Positions 16,834-24,793 of a DNA stretch of 64,000 nt are shown here, piece by piece. This stretch comes from Paenibacillus zeisoli (lineage in GTDB: Bacteria > Bacillota > Bacilli > Paenibacillales > Paenibacillaceae). Positions within the stretch are counted from its first letter, which is position 1. Each line of letters begins with the position of its first letter. The stretch spans positions 333,444 through 397,443 of the forward strand of contig NZ_RZNX01000002.1 in the NCBI RefSeq assembly GCF_003994465.1. Reading direction: 5' to 3'. The notes beneath the pieces are model-generated. The model was not told the DNA's origin, did no database searches, and saw only the letters and a list, made by a program, of their open reading frames with translations. The position numbers and the translations under genes were made by a program.

Positions 16834-17205
16834 ATGATCAAAGGCTTTGGGGGCGTTTTTTGGAGAACCAGGAATCTGGAAGCCACTAAGAAATGGTACA
16901 GCGAAGTGTTGATGCTTGAAATCGATGACTGGAATGGGACTGTGATACAACCCCAATCAGGAAATGAGACTATTTTTTCTTTCTTTGCCGAGAATGACAG
17001 TTACTTCCCAACTGATCAACAAGTAATGTTAAATTTCCAAGTACATAATCTGGACGAGACGATCAAGCATCTTGAACATGTCGGAGTACCTCTCGCGAAG
17101 CAGCAAGAAACTGGTGATTTCGGAAAATTCATATGGATTGAAGATCCCGATGGCCGGCTGGTCGAGCTTTGGGAGAAAGAAGAAGACGGAGCAGAAAGTA
17201 ATTGA
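16834..17205 (+). CDS. VOC-family (glyoxalase-like) protein
   Basis: 123 residues forming one vicinal-oxygen-chelate domain: GGVFWRTRNLEATKKWYSEVL begins the first beta-alpha-beta module, QVHNLDETIKHLEHVGVPL the second, and IEDPDGRLVELWE supplies the typical C-terminal metal-ligand Glu. The family includes glyoxalases, dioxygenases and antibiotic-binding proteins; the short length and missing clear N-terminal His ligand do not allow a choice. It probably forms dimers. It is monocistronic. Confidence 0.82.
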   Translation: MIKGFGGVFWRTRNLEATKKWYSEVLMLEIDDWNGTVIQPQSGNETIFSFFAENDSYFPTDQQVMLNFQVHNLDETIKHLEHVGVPLAKQQETGDFGKFIWIEDPDGRLVELWEKEEDGAESN

Positions 17206-17249
17206 TAGAGACCACAAGTTGTCTTTAGTTAATAAATAAGATAATAATT

Positions 17250-17291
17250 AGGGCAGTCCAGGACTTTATTGAATTCATCCAGGGCTGCCCT
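17250..17291. terminator. hairpin between convergent genes
   Basis: AGGGCAGTCC (17250-17259) pairs with GGGCTGCCCT (17282-17291) with one G-T wobble. It lies between the VOC gene and the convergent dbpA gene; on the minus strand the tail is AATTATTATCTT. Confidence 0.5.
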
Positions 17292-17373
17292 GCTTCATTT
17301 ACTCGAACTCACTACTACTTTACGTTCATCCACTGCGTACCGCCACTGCTGTACGTCCAATCCCCGCGCACCG

Positions 17374-18822
17374 CTACTTATTCGCTTTATGCACCTTCAG
17401 CTGCTTGCCCTTAATCGTTGTATTCTTCATGACCTGAAGCACATGCGGGCCTTTGCCATTAAGAATCTCCACATAGCTAACATTATCCTGGATCGTAATG
17501 ATGCCGATATCCTCAGCGGTTACGCCTTCAATCCGGGCAATGGTGCCGACGAAGTCCACAGCTCTGAGCTTCTTCTTCTTCCCGCCATTGAAGTAGAGCT
17601 TCATGATCTCCTTATTGATCTCTTCACTCTTCTCCTTCTTCAAGGCGGTCCGGGAATAGATCTTCTGCTTAAAAGCTTCCAACGCCTCGCTCACTTCCAC
17701 CTCGGAGGGTGCTTCCACCCGGGGAATCTTGAATCCGATATACTGCTCGATCTCGGCCAGATATTTGTCCTCCCGCGGAGTCATCAGCGTAATGGCCTGC
17801 CCGGTGCGTCCTGCACGGCCTGTACGGCCCGTCCGGTGTACATAGCTCTCCTTGTCCATAGGAATATCATAGTTAATGACATGGGTAATGTTCTCAATAT
17901 CGATCCCCCGCGCAGCCACATCGGTGGCAACCAGATAGCGGAATTGACCCCGGCGGAACGCATTCATAACCTCGAACCGGTCCTCCTGCACCATGCCCCC
18001 ATGAATCCGGTCACACGGATACTCTGCATCGGCAAGCTGCCGGAACACCTGGTTCACCAGCTCCTGGGTCCGGCAAAAAATCATACAGCTGTCCGGATTC
18101 CTTGTAACCAGCAGGTTCTGAAGCACTTTCGGCTTGTCCGCCTCTGTAACCTCGATAAGCGAATGCTCGATCTGGTTCGTCGTGACTCCGCCTGTCCCTT
18201 GAATTTCGATATATTCGGGCTCATTCATATATTTACGGCTTAGGTTATCGACATCCTGGGGCAAAGTAGCTGACAGCAGTACGGTGACCCGCTCCGCCGG
18301 TACAGCCTGAATAATCGCCTCCACCTGATCAATAAAGCCCATATTCAGCATCTCATCCGCCTCATCGATCACCAGGTATCTTAGGCGCCCAAGCGGCAGC
18401 GAACCTCGCTGAATATGATCCAGCACACGTCCTGGTGTGCCTACTACAATGTGATTCTTCTGCTTAAGCTCCAGCTTCTGCACAGCATAAGGGTGTCTGC
18501 CATACACGGCCGCCGCCTTGACCCGCTTAAAGCGGCCAATGTTCGTAATGTCCTCTTTCACCTGAACCGCAAGCTCCCGGGTAGGTGTCAGAACGAGCGC
18601 CTGCGGCTTGTTCTCGTTCCAGTCCACAAGCTCACAGAGCGGAATGGCATACGCGCCCGTCTTGCCGCTCCCCGTCTGTGACTTCACTACAATATCCCTG
18701 TCTGCAAGCAGCAGGGGGATCACCTGACTCTGCACATCCGTGGGACGGTGGAATCCGAGGCCCTGTAGGGCGCGGACAATCTCATCACTTAATCTGGCTT
18801 CTGCAAAATGTTCTATGTTCAT
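17374..18822 (-). CDS. dbpA: DEAD-box RNA helicase DbpA/YxiN
   Basis: 482 residues. The helicase core has the Q motif, Walker [19 protein letters not shown] box [16 protein letters not shown] in LLSATLP and the C-terminal [10 protein letters not shown]. The final ~75 residues ([20 protein letters not shown]...[17 protein letters not shown]) form the DbpA RNA-binding domain (an RRM) that docks on hairpin 92 of 23S rRNA, so the role is late assembly of the large ribosomal subunit. The sequence tracks Bacillus YxiN through the C-terminal domain. Monocistronic; no cold-shock leader was recognised. Confidence 0.92.
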   Translation of the reverse strand: MNIEHFAEARLSDEIVRALQGLGFHRPTDVQSQVIPLLLADRDIVVKSQTGSGKTGAYAIPLCELVDWNENKPQALVLTPTRELAVQVKEDITNIGRFKRVKAAAVYGRHPYAVQKLELKQKNHIVVGTPGRVLDHIQRGSLPLGRLRYLVIDEADEMLNMGFIDQVEAIIQAVPAERVTVLLSATLPQDVDNLSRKYMNEPEYIEIQGTGGVTTNQIEHSLIEVTEADKPKVLQNLLVTRNPDSCMIFCRTQELVNQVFRQLADAEYPCDRIHGGMVQEDRFEVMNAFRRGQFRYLVATDVAARGIDIENITHVINYDIPMDKESYVHRTGRTGRAGRTGQAITLMTPREDKYLAEIEQYIGFKIPRVEAPSEVEVSEALEAFKQKIYSRTALKKEKSEEINKEIMKLYFNGGKKKKLRAVDFVGTIARIEGVTAEDIGIITIQDNVSYVEILNGKGPHVLQVMKNTTIKGKQLKVHKANK

Positions 18823-19115
18823 GGCTGCAACCTCTTTTATCGTAAGTTATGTTGGCTGTTAATTGGGCCAGATTCTGGCCTGGCATTCGCTCAAGCTTAT
18901 TCTAGCACAGTCCCGAGAGGTCTCGTCAGCCAATGGGCAGGGAGGCCGGCCTAGGGGTGAGTTCCTTAGGCAATTAACCTTTCTCCTGCTTGGCTTTCTG
19001 CCTAAACACTCCGTATCTTCAGAAGCGCCGTCCCAGCTGCCTCAAGGAAGTCATCTCGTTCATAGCATAATCCTACTCCTTGTACATATGGTAGTTACAG
19101 AGGAGGAGATGTCCT

Positions 19116-19481
19116 ATGACTTTTCAGCTTAGTGTAACGTTGATCGCTGTGGCTTTTGCCGCCCTGGCTGCCTTTGGCATTCTGACTTTGCGCAAGACCA
19201 TGACTTCTCTCGACGAGACGAACAAGACGCTCGGAGAAGTTCGCAATGCCGTTCACGGACTGACTCAAGAAGCCCAGACACTGATTCGTAATGCCAACCA
19301 GATTACCAGGGACGTTAAGGGCAAGATGAAGGCCGTCGACCCGATTGTTGAATCCGCCCATGATGTGGGTGAGGTGCTGCATAGTGTCACAAGCTCCGTC
19401 AAGCAGGCGGCTTCAGCCATTGGACAGAAAGTGAGTGAGCAGCGCGCCCACGGACAGAAGGTAAATGTGAAGGTAAAATAG
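19116..19481 (+). CDS. DUF948 membrane-anchored protein (YtxG-like)
   Basis: 121 residues: an N-terminal TM helix (about 5-25, VTLIAVAFAALAAFGILTL), then a long amphipathic coiled-coil region with repeated T/N/E positions (SLDETNKTLGEVRNAVHGLTQEAQ) and a basic tail KVNVKVK. This is the DUF948 layout, including Bacillus YtxG of a general-stress operon. GGAGGAG lies 7 bases before the ATG. It stands alone here, without the usual ytxH partner, and ends at a good terminator. Function unknown. Confidence 0.8.
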   Translation: MTFQLSVTLIAVAFAALAAFGILTLRKTMTSLDETNKTLGEVRNAVHGLTQEAQTLIRNANQITRDVKGKMKAVDPIVESAHDVGEVLHSVTSSVKQAASAIGQKVSEQRAHGQKVNVKVK

Positions 19482-19563
19482 CCTAACCGTGCGGAGGATG
19501 TGAGCCAGGCTGAATGCCATCATGATGTTTAGCCTGACTGGACGCCGCGTCTATAGCGCCCAT

Positions 19564-19597
19564 AGGCCGCCCTTTGCGTAAGGGCAGCCTTATTTTT
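19564..19597 (+). terminator. terminator of the DUF948 gene
   Basis: GGCCGCCCTT and AAGGGCAGCC form a stem with one mismatch, loop TGCGT, followed by TTATTTTT. Confidence 0.8.
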
Positions 19598-19613
19598 ATG
19601 CCTAACCCCTTGC

Positions 19614-20609
19614 TTATACCGTAAGTTCCTTGCCCATCTCCGCTCGGATATGGCCAAGTTTATCTGGATTCACTACAATAAGTACTTGCTGTATAAGATT
19701 ATCTTCGGGTGACAGCTCCAAGGTGATTACGGCTCTCGCCGTGTTCTCCTCAAGATAGACCAGACTCAGTCCTCCATTCATCTCCATTAGGCGTATATCC
19801 CAAATTCGAAGCTTCTTGAAGGCACGCTGTGAGGTCAACAGAGCCACAACCCGCTCCCGGCTGATGATCGGATTGATTGCAGCTCGTGCCCGGCCGCCGC
19901 CATCGGAGACAAGAACCGCGTCCTGAGTAAGCAGGCTCACCATCTCGCCTATATCATAATGCTGAATGGCGGCAGCGAACCTGCTCATCAGTGCAGCTCG
20001 GCTGTCAGGAGAGGCGATGGTTATTGGAGGAAGTGAAGCCTTGGAGCCAAGGTTCTGTTTGACCCGGCTCAAGATTTTACGGCAGCTCGCCTCCGACTTT
20101 CCAACTACCTCCGCAATGAGTCCATAATCATATTCAAACACTTCTCTCAATAGAAAAACCGTCCGCTCGGTCGCCGTCAGCCTCTCCAGCATAACCAGGT
20201 AGGCATAGGACAGGGTATCGGCTTGTTCAGCCGCTTCATAGGGCCCGTCAACCTGTGCGACATAGGCATCCGGCAGCGGCTCAGGCAGCCACTCACCGAC
20301 ATAGGTCTCCCGCCTTCGGGATGCGGACTGCATGAGATTAAGACATCGGTTCGTAATGGACTTGGCGACGTAAGCCTTCACATTATGAATACCGGATAAG
20401 GATCGCCCGTGCATCTCCGTGAACCAGTCCTGGACTATATCCTCCGCATCCGTGACAGACCCAAGCATCCGGTAAGCGACCGAGAATGCATAGGGTCGGT
20501 ATGTAAGGTACAGCTGCTCCAGATCAGGCGGATTCTCCTGGGATTGCATGACCCTCTGGTCCTCATTCATATTGCTATGTAAGCCAGCACTCGCTCCTGT
20601 ATTTGTCAT
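19614..20609 (-). CDS. ECF41-type sigma factor with C-terminal SnoaL-like domain (SigJ-like)
   Basis: 331 residues: sigma region 2 (about 30-95, YRMLGSVTDAEDIVQD), region 4 (about 138-190) and a C-terminal NTF2/SnoaL-like domain. All three ECF41 hallmarks are present: WLPEP at 107-111 in the linker, DGGGR at 236-240 and NPDKL at 314-318. In ECF41 the C-terminal domain takes the place of an anti-sigma factor and tunes activity. The gene follows a carboxymuconolactone decarboxylase gene, the usual ECF41 partner. The start is ambiguous: ATG 20609, or ATG 20549 (residue 21) after GAGG. The inducing signal is unknown. Confidence 0.92.
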   Translation of the reverse strand: MTNTGASAGLHSNMNEDQRVMQSQENPPDLEQLYLTYRPYAFSVAYRMLGSVTDAEDIVQDWFTEMHGRSLSGIHNVKAYVAKSITNRCLNLMQSASRRRETYVGEWLPEPLPDAYVAQVDGPYEAAEQADTLSYAYLVMLERLTATERTVFLLREVFEYDYGLIAEVVGKSEASCRKILSRVKQNLGSKASLPPITIASPDSRAALMSRFAAAIQHYDIGEMVSLLTQDAVLVSDGGGRARAAINPIISRERVVALLTSQRAFKKLRIWDIRLMEMNGGLSLVYLEENTARAVITLELSPEDNLIQQVLIVVNPDKLGHIRAEMGKELTV

Positions 20610-20674
20610 CTGATCACACCACCCGTTTGGCTTAGTCTCATAACGTTTAGACTTATCACTTTATAATATACCAA

Positions 20675-20697
20675 AGGGAGCCCGCTTAAGGCTCCCT
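20675..20697 (-). terminator. hairpin between the decarboxylase and sigma genes
   Basis: Perfect 8-bp stem AGGGAGCC / GGCTCCCT with a 7-base loop, followed on the minus strand by TTTGGTATATTATAAAG. It may end or attenuate the upstream transcript before the sigma gene; the tail is only partly T-rich. Confidence 0.55.
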
Positions 20698-20733
20698 GGT
20701 CCATCTAACTTTTCCAGCCTCTATTGCCCTCGA

Positions 20734-21180
20734 TTAATCAAAACACCCCGGATACATTCCAGTTGAAATGGCTATCCGGTTCCAGCTGCAGATCGCATTA
20801 ATTGCCATAACCAAATCGATATACTCCTTCTCGCTGAAGTGCTCGCGAACCCGCTCATAGACGGACTGCGGGACACCCGAATCCGATATTCGCACAACAT
20901 ATTCCGTAAGCTCCAGCACAGCCTTCTCTTTATCGGAATAGGTCGGAATCTCCCTCCATACACTCAGCAGCATGGCTCGTTCCAAAGGCTCTCCAAGCTG
21001 CAGCAGGTCTTTCACGTGAGAATCGATACAATAAGCACAGCCGTTGATCTGAGAGGCGCGAATCTTAATTAGTTCATACAACACCTTATCCAAGCCGCTG
21101 CTGCTTACCGCCTGCTCAAATGTCTGCATCGCATTCAGCGCTGTTGGGTTAACTTTCCGATAATTAAATCTTACACTCAT
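20734..21180 (-). CDS. carboxymuconolactone decarboxylase / AhpD-like protein
   Basis: 148 residues of the alkylhydroperoxidase-D-like fold: NGCAYCIDSHVKDLL holds the CxxCxxxH active-site motif, preceded by the helix LYELIKIRASQI. Members reduce peroxides or act on lactones; with a redox CxxC this one is more likely a peroxidase-type reductase. It is the COE-type partner (carboxymuconolactone decarboxylase, oxidoreductase or epimerase) typical of ECF41 sigma factors, and an ECF41-like promoter lies directly upstream. AAGGAGG is 8 bases before the ATG. Confidence 0.9.
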   Translation of the reverse strand: MSVRFNYRKVNPTALNAMQTFEQAVSSSGLDKVLYELIKIRASQINGCAYCIDSHVKDLLQLGEPLERAMLLSVWREIPTYSDKEKAVLELTEYVVRISDSGVPQSVYERVREHFSEKEYIDLVMAINAICSWNRIAISTGMYPGCFD

Positions 21181-21213
21181 CAGGGTTGCCTCCTTAAGTT
21201 CTCTTATTAAGAA

Positions 21214-21240
21214 GACAGGGTATCCCTGGAGTTTGTGACA
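21214..21240 (-). promoter_or_regulatory. ECF41-like promoter of the decarboxylase gene
   Basis: On the minus strand TGTCACA (21234-21240), a 16-base spacer and TGTC (21214-21217). The ECF41 consensus known to me is TGTCACA-N16-CGTC, so only one base differs. It is about 34 bases before the start codon, consistent with control by the sigma factor encoded downstream. Confidence 0.75.
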
Positions 21241-21354
21241 TTCACGATTTCAAAAGTCAACCCCGACTCTCAAGTCCAGCAGCCCACGCCCGTCTGAGCC
21301 GAATGACTCTGGCTCTGTTCGCCGTCCCGCTCAAGGCATGCTTCCACATCCGCG

Positions 21355-22464
21355 CTATTCTGCCTGCCGCCACCAGGTGGTCTGAACACGCTCCTGCTTC
21401 CCCCCGACCATGACCGTTTCTCCGATCCGTGGGGTAATCATCTCGACTTCCCGCTTGGCCGCCTCACGCCCGGCACGCTCCACCGGTTCCGTCCATGGAT
21501 GCAGCGCCAGCGTAAAGCCAGCCCAGTGAATCGGCATCATCACAGCCCCGCGCACATCCAGATGAGCCTGCACCGTCTGCTCAGGCATCATATGAATGCT
21601 GGCCCAGCGCTGATCGTACTGTCCGCACTCCATCAAGGTCAGATCGAAGGGTCCATACTTTGCGCCAATCTCGGCAAAATGAGGCCCATACCCGCTGTCC
21701 CCGCTATAAAAGATTCTTGCCTGCTCCCCATGAAGAACCCATGAGCACCATAGTGTCGTGTTGCTGGTCAGACTGCGGCCGGAGAAGTGGCGGGCTGGCG
21801 TACACACCAGCCTAATGCCTTCAAATTCAGCCTCTTCCCACCAGTCATACTCTTCAATTCGCTCCGGGCTGACTCCCCATCGTTCCAGGTGCGCGGCCAC
21901 CCCAAGGGGCACGAAGAACCGGCGTACCTTATCCCTGAGCTTCAGTATGGTGACATAGTCCAGGTGATCATAGTGATCATGGGACAGAATTACGGCATCC
22001 AGTTCGGGCAAATCTTCAGCCTCGCAAGGAAGCTTATCGCTGTATCGCTTCCCGCCCGCAATGGGGGTTGGCGACGGGGCTCTGCCTAGCATCGGGTCCA
22101 GAAAGATCCGCTTCCCGTCAAGCTCCAGAAGGAGGGCAGAGTGTCCGAACCAAGTGACCTTAGCCTCGGAAGACGGACCCGGAGAAGGCGAGTAAGGGAC
22201 TACATTTAACGGATTGCGGGGCCTTCGGCCGGGACCTCCCTTGATCATATCGATGAGAATGGACAGGTTCCCCTTCAAGCTGTGATCGACCGAGGTCTCA
22301 ATCAGGTTCACGAATTTGCCCTTCAGGCGATTCTTCGAGCGGTTGATGTGTTCCAGCGACTGCGGCGAAGGCTTTCCGCCAAAGATCGGGTGCAGCAATA
22401 TATACAGATAGACAATCATAATTAAGATTAATATGGCTGAGACCACGTACATCCATGTAGCCAT
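21355..22464 (-). CDS. MBL-fold metallohydrolase, NAPE-PLD-like, membrane-anchored
   Basis: About 369 residues from the ATG at 22462-22464, which has AAGGGG 8 bases upstream. An N-terminal TM helix (VVSAILILIMIVYLYILL) anchors it. The metallo-beta-lactamase domain begins at TWFGHSALLLELDGKRIFLDP and has the metal motif SHDHYDHLD, later YSGDSGYG and IHWAGF. The arrangement matches N-acyl-phosphatidylethanolamine phospholipase D and the bacterial RomA/UlaG-like hydrolases, which bind two zinc or manganese ions. The substrate (phospholipid or other phosphodiester) is inferred from family only. Confidence 0.85.
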   Translation of the reverse strand: MATWMYVVSAILILIMIVYLYILLHPIFGGKPSPQSLEHINRSKNRLKGKFVNLIETSVDHSLKGNLSILIDMIKGGPGRRPRNPLNVVPYSPSPGPSSEAKVTWFGHSALLLELDGKRIFLDPMLGRAPSPTPIAGGKRYSDKLPCEAEDLPELDAVILSHDHYDHLDYVTILKLRDKVRRFFVPLGVAAHLERWGVSPERIEEYDWWEEAEFEGIRLVCTPARHFSGRSLTSNTTLWCSWVLHGEQARIFYSGDSGYGPHFAEIGAKYGPFDLTLMECGQYDQRWASIHMMPEQTVQAHLDVRGAVMMPIHWAGFTLALHPWTEPVERAGREAAKREVEMITPRIGETVMVGGKQERVQTTWWRQAE

Positions 22465-22619
22465 GAAGACGACCCCTTTTCTAAGTATTCTCAGTATGTA
22501 ATATTCTGGATGTTCACTATAAATCATACTACTATGCATTATAGATGCCAAATAAAGCCGGAGTATCACAAGAATATAAAGGATCAGTTAAATATAAAGC
22601 GAATATAATGAATTTATTT

Positions 22620-22631
22620 TTACCCGGGTAA
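22620..22631 (+). promoter_or_regulatory. operator 1, TTACCCGGGTAA
   Basis: A perfect 12-bp palindrome ending three bases before the -35 box of the DUF2239 operon promoter. A near copy lies 28 bp downstream. Confidence 0.65.
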
Positions 22632-22633
22632 TA

Positions 22634-22662
22634 TTGACAATTAAGTTATACCCGGGTAAAAT
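22634..22662 (+). promoter_or_regulatory. sigma-A promoter of the DUF2239 operon
   Basis: TTGACA at 22634-22639, a 17-base spacer and TAAAAT at 22657-22662. The second operator palindrome covers the end of the spacer and the first bases of the -10 box. Confidence 0.7.
22649..22658 (+). promoter_or_regulatory. operator 2, TACCCGGGTA
   Basis: Perfect 10-bp palindrome between -35 and -10, identical in its core to operator 1. Its position implies repression by steric block. Confidence 0.65.
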
Positions 22663-22694
22663 TAACTCAACCATTCAGAAAGAGGAGGTTCAAT

Positions 22695-23306
22695 ATGCCT
22701 ATTGAACTAACGCAACCTAACTGCACGGCCTTTTTGGGTACGAGGATCGTCGCCAGTGGTTCTTTACATCACGTTGTTACTACAGTGAAGGGGGCTCTGG
22801 ATGACAGAGACCTTGCACAGCTGCTTGTTTTTGACGATTCCACAGGGAAGCAAATTGATGTTGATTTTCGCGGGAAGACGGATGACGTGCTCGCACGTTC
22901 AGGAGGACTGTCTGGTGACTTGTCCGGTACAGAAGTGAATCCTGAGCCTGCAAGGCGGATCGGCAGGCCCAAGCTGGGGGTTGTATCCGGTGAGGTTACG
23001 TTACTGCCACGGCACTGGGATTGGCTTAAGAGTCAACCTGGCGGGGCTTCTGTAACCTTGCGCAAGCTCGTTGAAGAGGCTCGTCGTACCGGAGAAGATC
23101 AGAGCAGGATACGGGGGTCCCAGGAAGCCGCTTATTGCTTTATGACCGCTATGGCCGGGAACTTCCCTCATTACGAAGAGGCTCTGCGGGAACTTTATGC
23201 GGGTAATTCGGAGAGGTTTAACCAAATTATCGATGACTGGGCACCTGATATCCGGGACCATATCCAGCGATTAGCCGCTAAGGCATTCTCTGAAGGGAAT
23301 ATGTGA
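22695..23306 (+). CDS. DUF2239-family protein
   Basis: 203 residues; AGGAGG lies 6 bases before the ATG. The N-terminal ~85 residues form a small beta-rich region (ASGSLHHVVTTVKGALDD...LLVFDDSTGKQIDVDF); the C-terminal part holds the DUF2239 signature GRPKLGVVSGEVTLLPRHWDWL followed by PGGASVTLRKLVEEAR, a basic helix-rich stretch that resembles a small DNA-binding module. Function is unknown. It is the first gene of a two-gene operon with an alpha/beta hydrolase; since no other regulator is encoded nearby, it might be the autoregulator reading the two palindromes upstream. That role is speculation. Confidence 0.8.
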   Translation: MPIELTQPNCTAFLGTRIVASGSLHHVVTTVKGALDDRDLAQLLVFDDSTGKQIDVDFRGKTDDVLARSGGLSGDLSGTEVNPEPARRIGRPKLGVVSGEVTLLPRHWDWLKSQPGGASVTLRKLVEEARRTGEDQSRIRGSQEAAYCFMTAMAGNFPHYEEALRELYAGNSERFNQIIDDWAPDIRDHIQRLAAKAFSEGNM

Positions 23307-23333
23307 ATGAGTGAATTGGAGGAGAACACGATC

Positions 23334-24239
23334 ATGAACATCGCGAAAGTGAACGGCATCGATTTGGCCTATGACAGTTTCGGCAATGAAAATGACGAGG
23401 CTGTTATCCTGATCGCCGGCCTTGGAACCCAGATGATCCGATGGACGAATTCATTCTGTCAGACATTAGCGGCGCGGGGCTTTCGCGTAATCCGCTTTGA
23501 CAATCGCGACGCGGGCTGCTCAGCACACTTCAGCCACTATGGGGCGCTGGACTTTGACACACTGGCGGCTACTCTCATGTCGGGGCAGCGACCGGACATC
23601 CCTTACACCCTGGATGACATGTCCAAGGACGCGATCGGACTGCTTGACGCCCTTTCCATTGAGCGGGCCCATTTCGTGGGCAGGTCGATGGGCGGAATGA
23701 TCGCCCAGCTTGCAGCCAGTGAATACCCGGAGCGGGTACTATCGCTCACCTCCATTATGTCCAGCTCCGGCAATCCCGCGCTGCCGCCATCTTCCCCGGA
23801 TGTCATGGCGATGATGACTAAGCCGGCACCGAGCCCCTTTGAGGATGAAGAAGGTTTTTTGGCGCACAGCCTTTCTTTTGTCAAGCGCATCGCTGGTACG
23901 GGCTATCCGTTCAATGAGGACGCTTATCGGGCGCTCATTCTGGAGGAAGCCCAGCGAGCCTACGATCCGGGCAGTACCGGGCGACAAATTGCTGCGATCG
24001 CTATCTCCGGTGACCGGCGTCCACAGCTCAGTACGATAACAGTCCCAGCGCTTGTTATTCATGGAATGGACGATCCCCTGTTCGTCCCGGCCTGCGGCGA
24101 GGACACGGCGGCGGCTATCCCGGACGCCGAGCTCATGTTGATTGACGGCATGGGACACGACCTGCCGCACCAACTGTACGAAGTAACTGTTGACGCCATA
24201 GAGCGAACGGCTCGTCGCCATGGACACGCACGTCTCTAA
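23334..24239 (+). CDS. alpha/beta-fold hydrolase
   Basis: About 301 residues from the ATG at 23334 (GGAGG 11 bases before); an upstream ATG at 23307 directly follows the DUF2239 stop codon. The catalytic triad is readable: nucleophile Ser in GRSMGGMIAQLAA, Asp in MDDPLF and His in GMGHDLP. An oxyanion region RFDNRDAGCS is typical of the epoxide hydrolase/haloperoxidase/lipase-like group. Probably a soluble esterase or lactonase; the substrate is unknown. It is translationally close to the DUF2239 gene and shares its promoter. Confidence 0.85.
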   Translation: MNIAKVNGIDLAYDSFGNENDEAVILIAGLGTQMIRWTNSFCQTLAARGFRVIRFDNRDAGCSAHFSHYGALDFDTLAATLMSGQRPDIPYTLDDMSKDAIGLLDALSIERAHFVGRSMGGMIAQLAASEYPERVLSLTSIMSSSGNPALPPSSPDVMAMMTKPAPSPFEDEEGFLAHSLSFVKRIAGTGYPFNEDAYRALILEEAQRAYDPGSTGRQIAAIAISGDRRPQLSTITVPALVIHGMDDPLFVPACGEDTAAAIPDAELMLIDGMGHDLPHQLYEVTVDAIERTARRHGHARL

Positions 24240-24373
24240 TAGCAACCAGCTAGAGACACGCGGTATCCCATGGACTGCGCATACCCCGGGGGCAGCTCAA
24301 TCCAATTTACATTACCTTGACTTGACCCTCCCCTCTATGCAAGAATTACCTCAATGAAATGACAGACACGGCT

Positions 24374-24757
24374 ATGAAGAGAAAGAGTAGCTTACTTGCA
24401 CTGTTTAAGCGAACCGGCGGCTTGGTGAAAGGTCCGGTACAGGAGAGTAGGTGAATGGGTCTCTTCGCTTCAGCCCGAACCCCTCCGGTCACGGCAGGGC
24501 AGTAGGCGTTGACGGTTCTCCCCCGTTATCCTTAGGAGGCATGATCAGGTAGGCCATAAGGCTTCTATCCTCGTCATGTTAAATGAGAGGAGCCTGAGGC
24601 AGGCTGATTCTCCAACGCAAGTTCCTTATGAACTCTGGCGTTTGCGTGTGGAGAACAGTACTGGGGCTCATTTCAGTAGAGAGCGGCCATTCGTGCCGAA
24701 GCTGGGTGGTACCGCGGAGCAGACACTTCGTCCCTTTAGGGATAGAAGTGTCTTTTT
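24374..24757 (+). ncRNA. T-box leader, tryptophan specific
   Basis: The leader of trpS. Stem I is closed by GAAGAGA (24376-24382) and TCTCTTC (24460-24466); directly before the 3' strand is the specifier loop GTGAATGGG with the codon UGG (24456-24458), which matches tRNA-Trp. The conserved T-box TGGGTGGTACCGCGG is at 24703-24717. The terminator AGACACTTC...GAAGTGTCT-TTTTT is at 24721-24757. Uncharged tRNA-Trp is expected to stabilise the antiterminator and allow trpS transcription. The start of the transcript upstream was not identified. Confidence 0.93.
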
Positions 24758-24793
24758 GCTGTACTTACCCAAAGCCATAGGAGGTAGATTGGA

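Noticed and set aside
17269..18243. Long open frame of 324 codons opposite dbpA
   Set aside because: Mirror frame of the helicase gene, with no ribosome site; the helicase motifs on the other strand are decisive.
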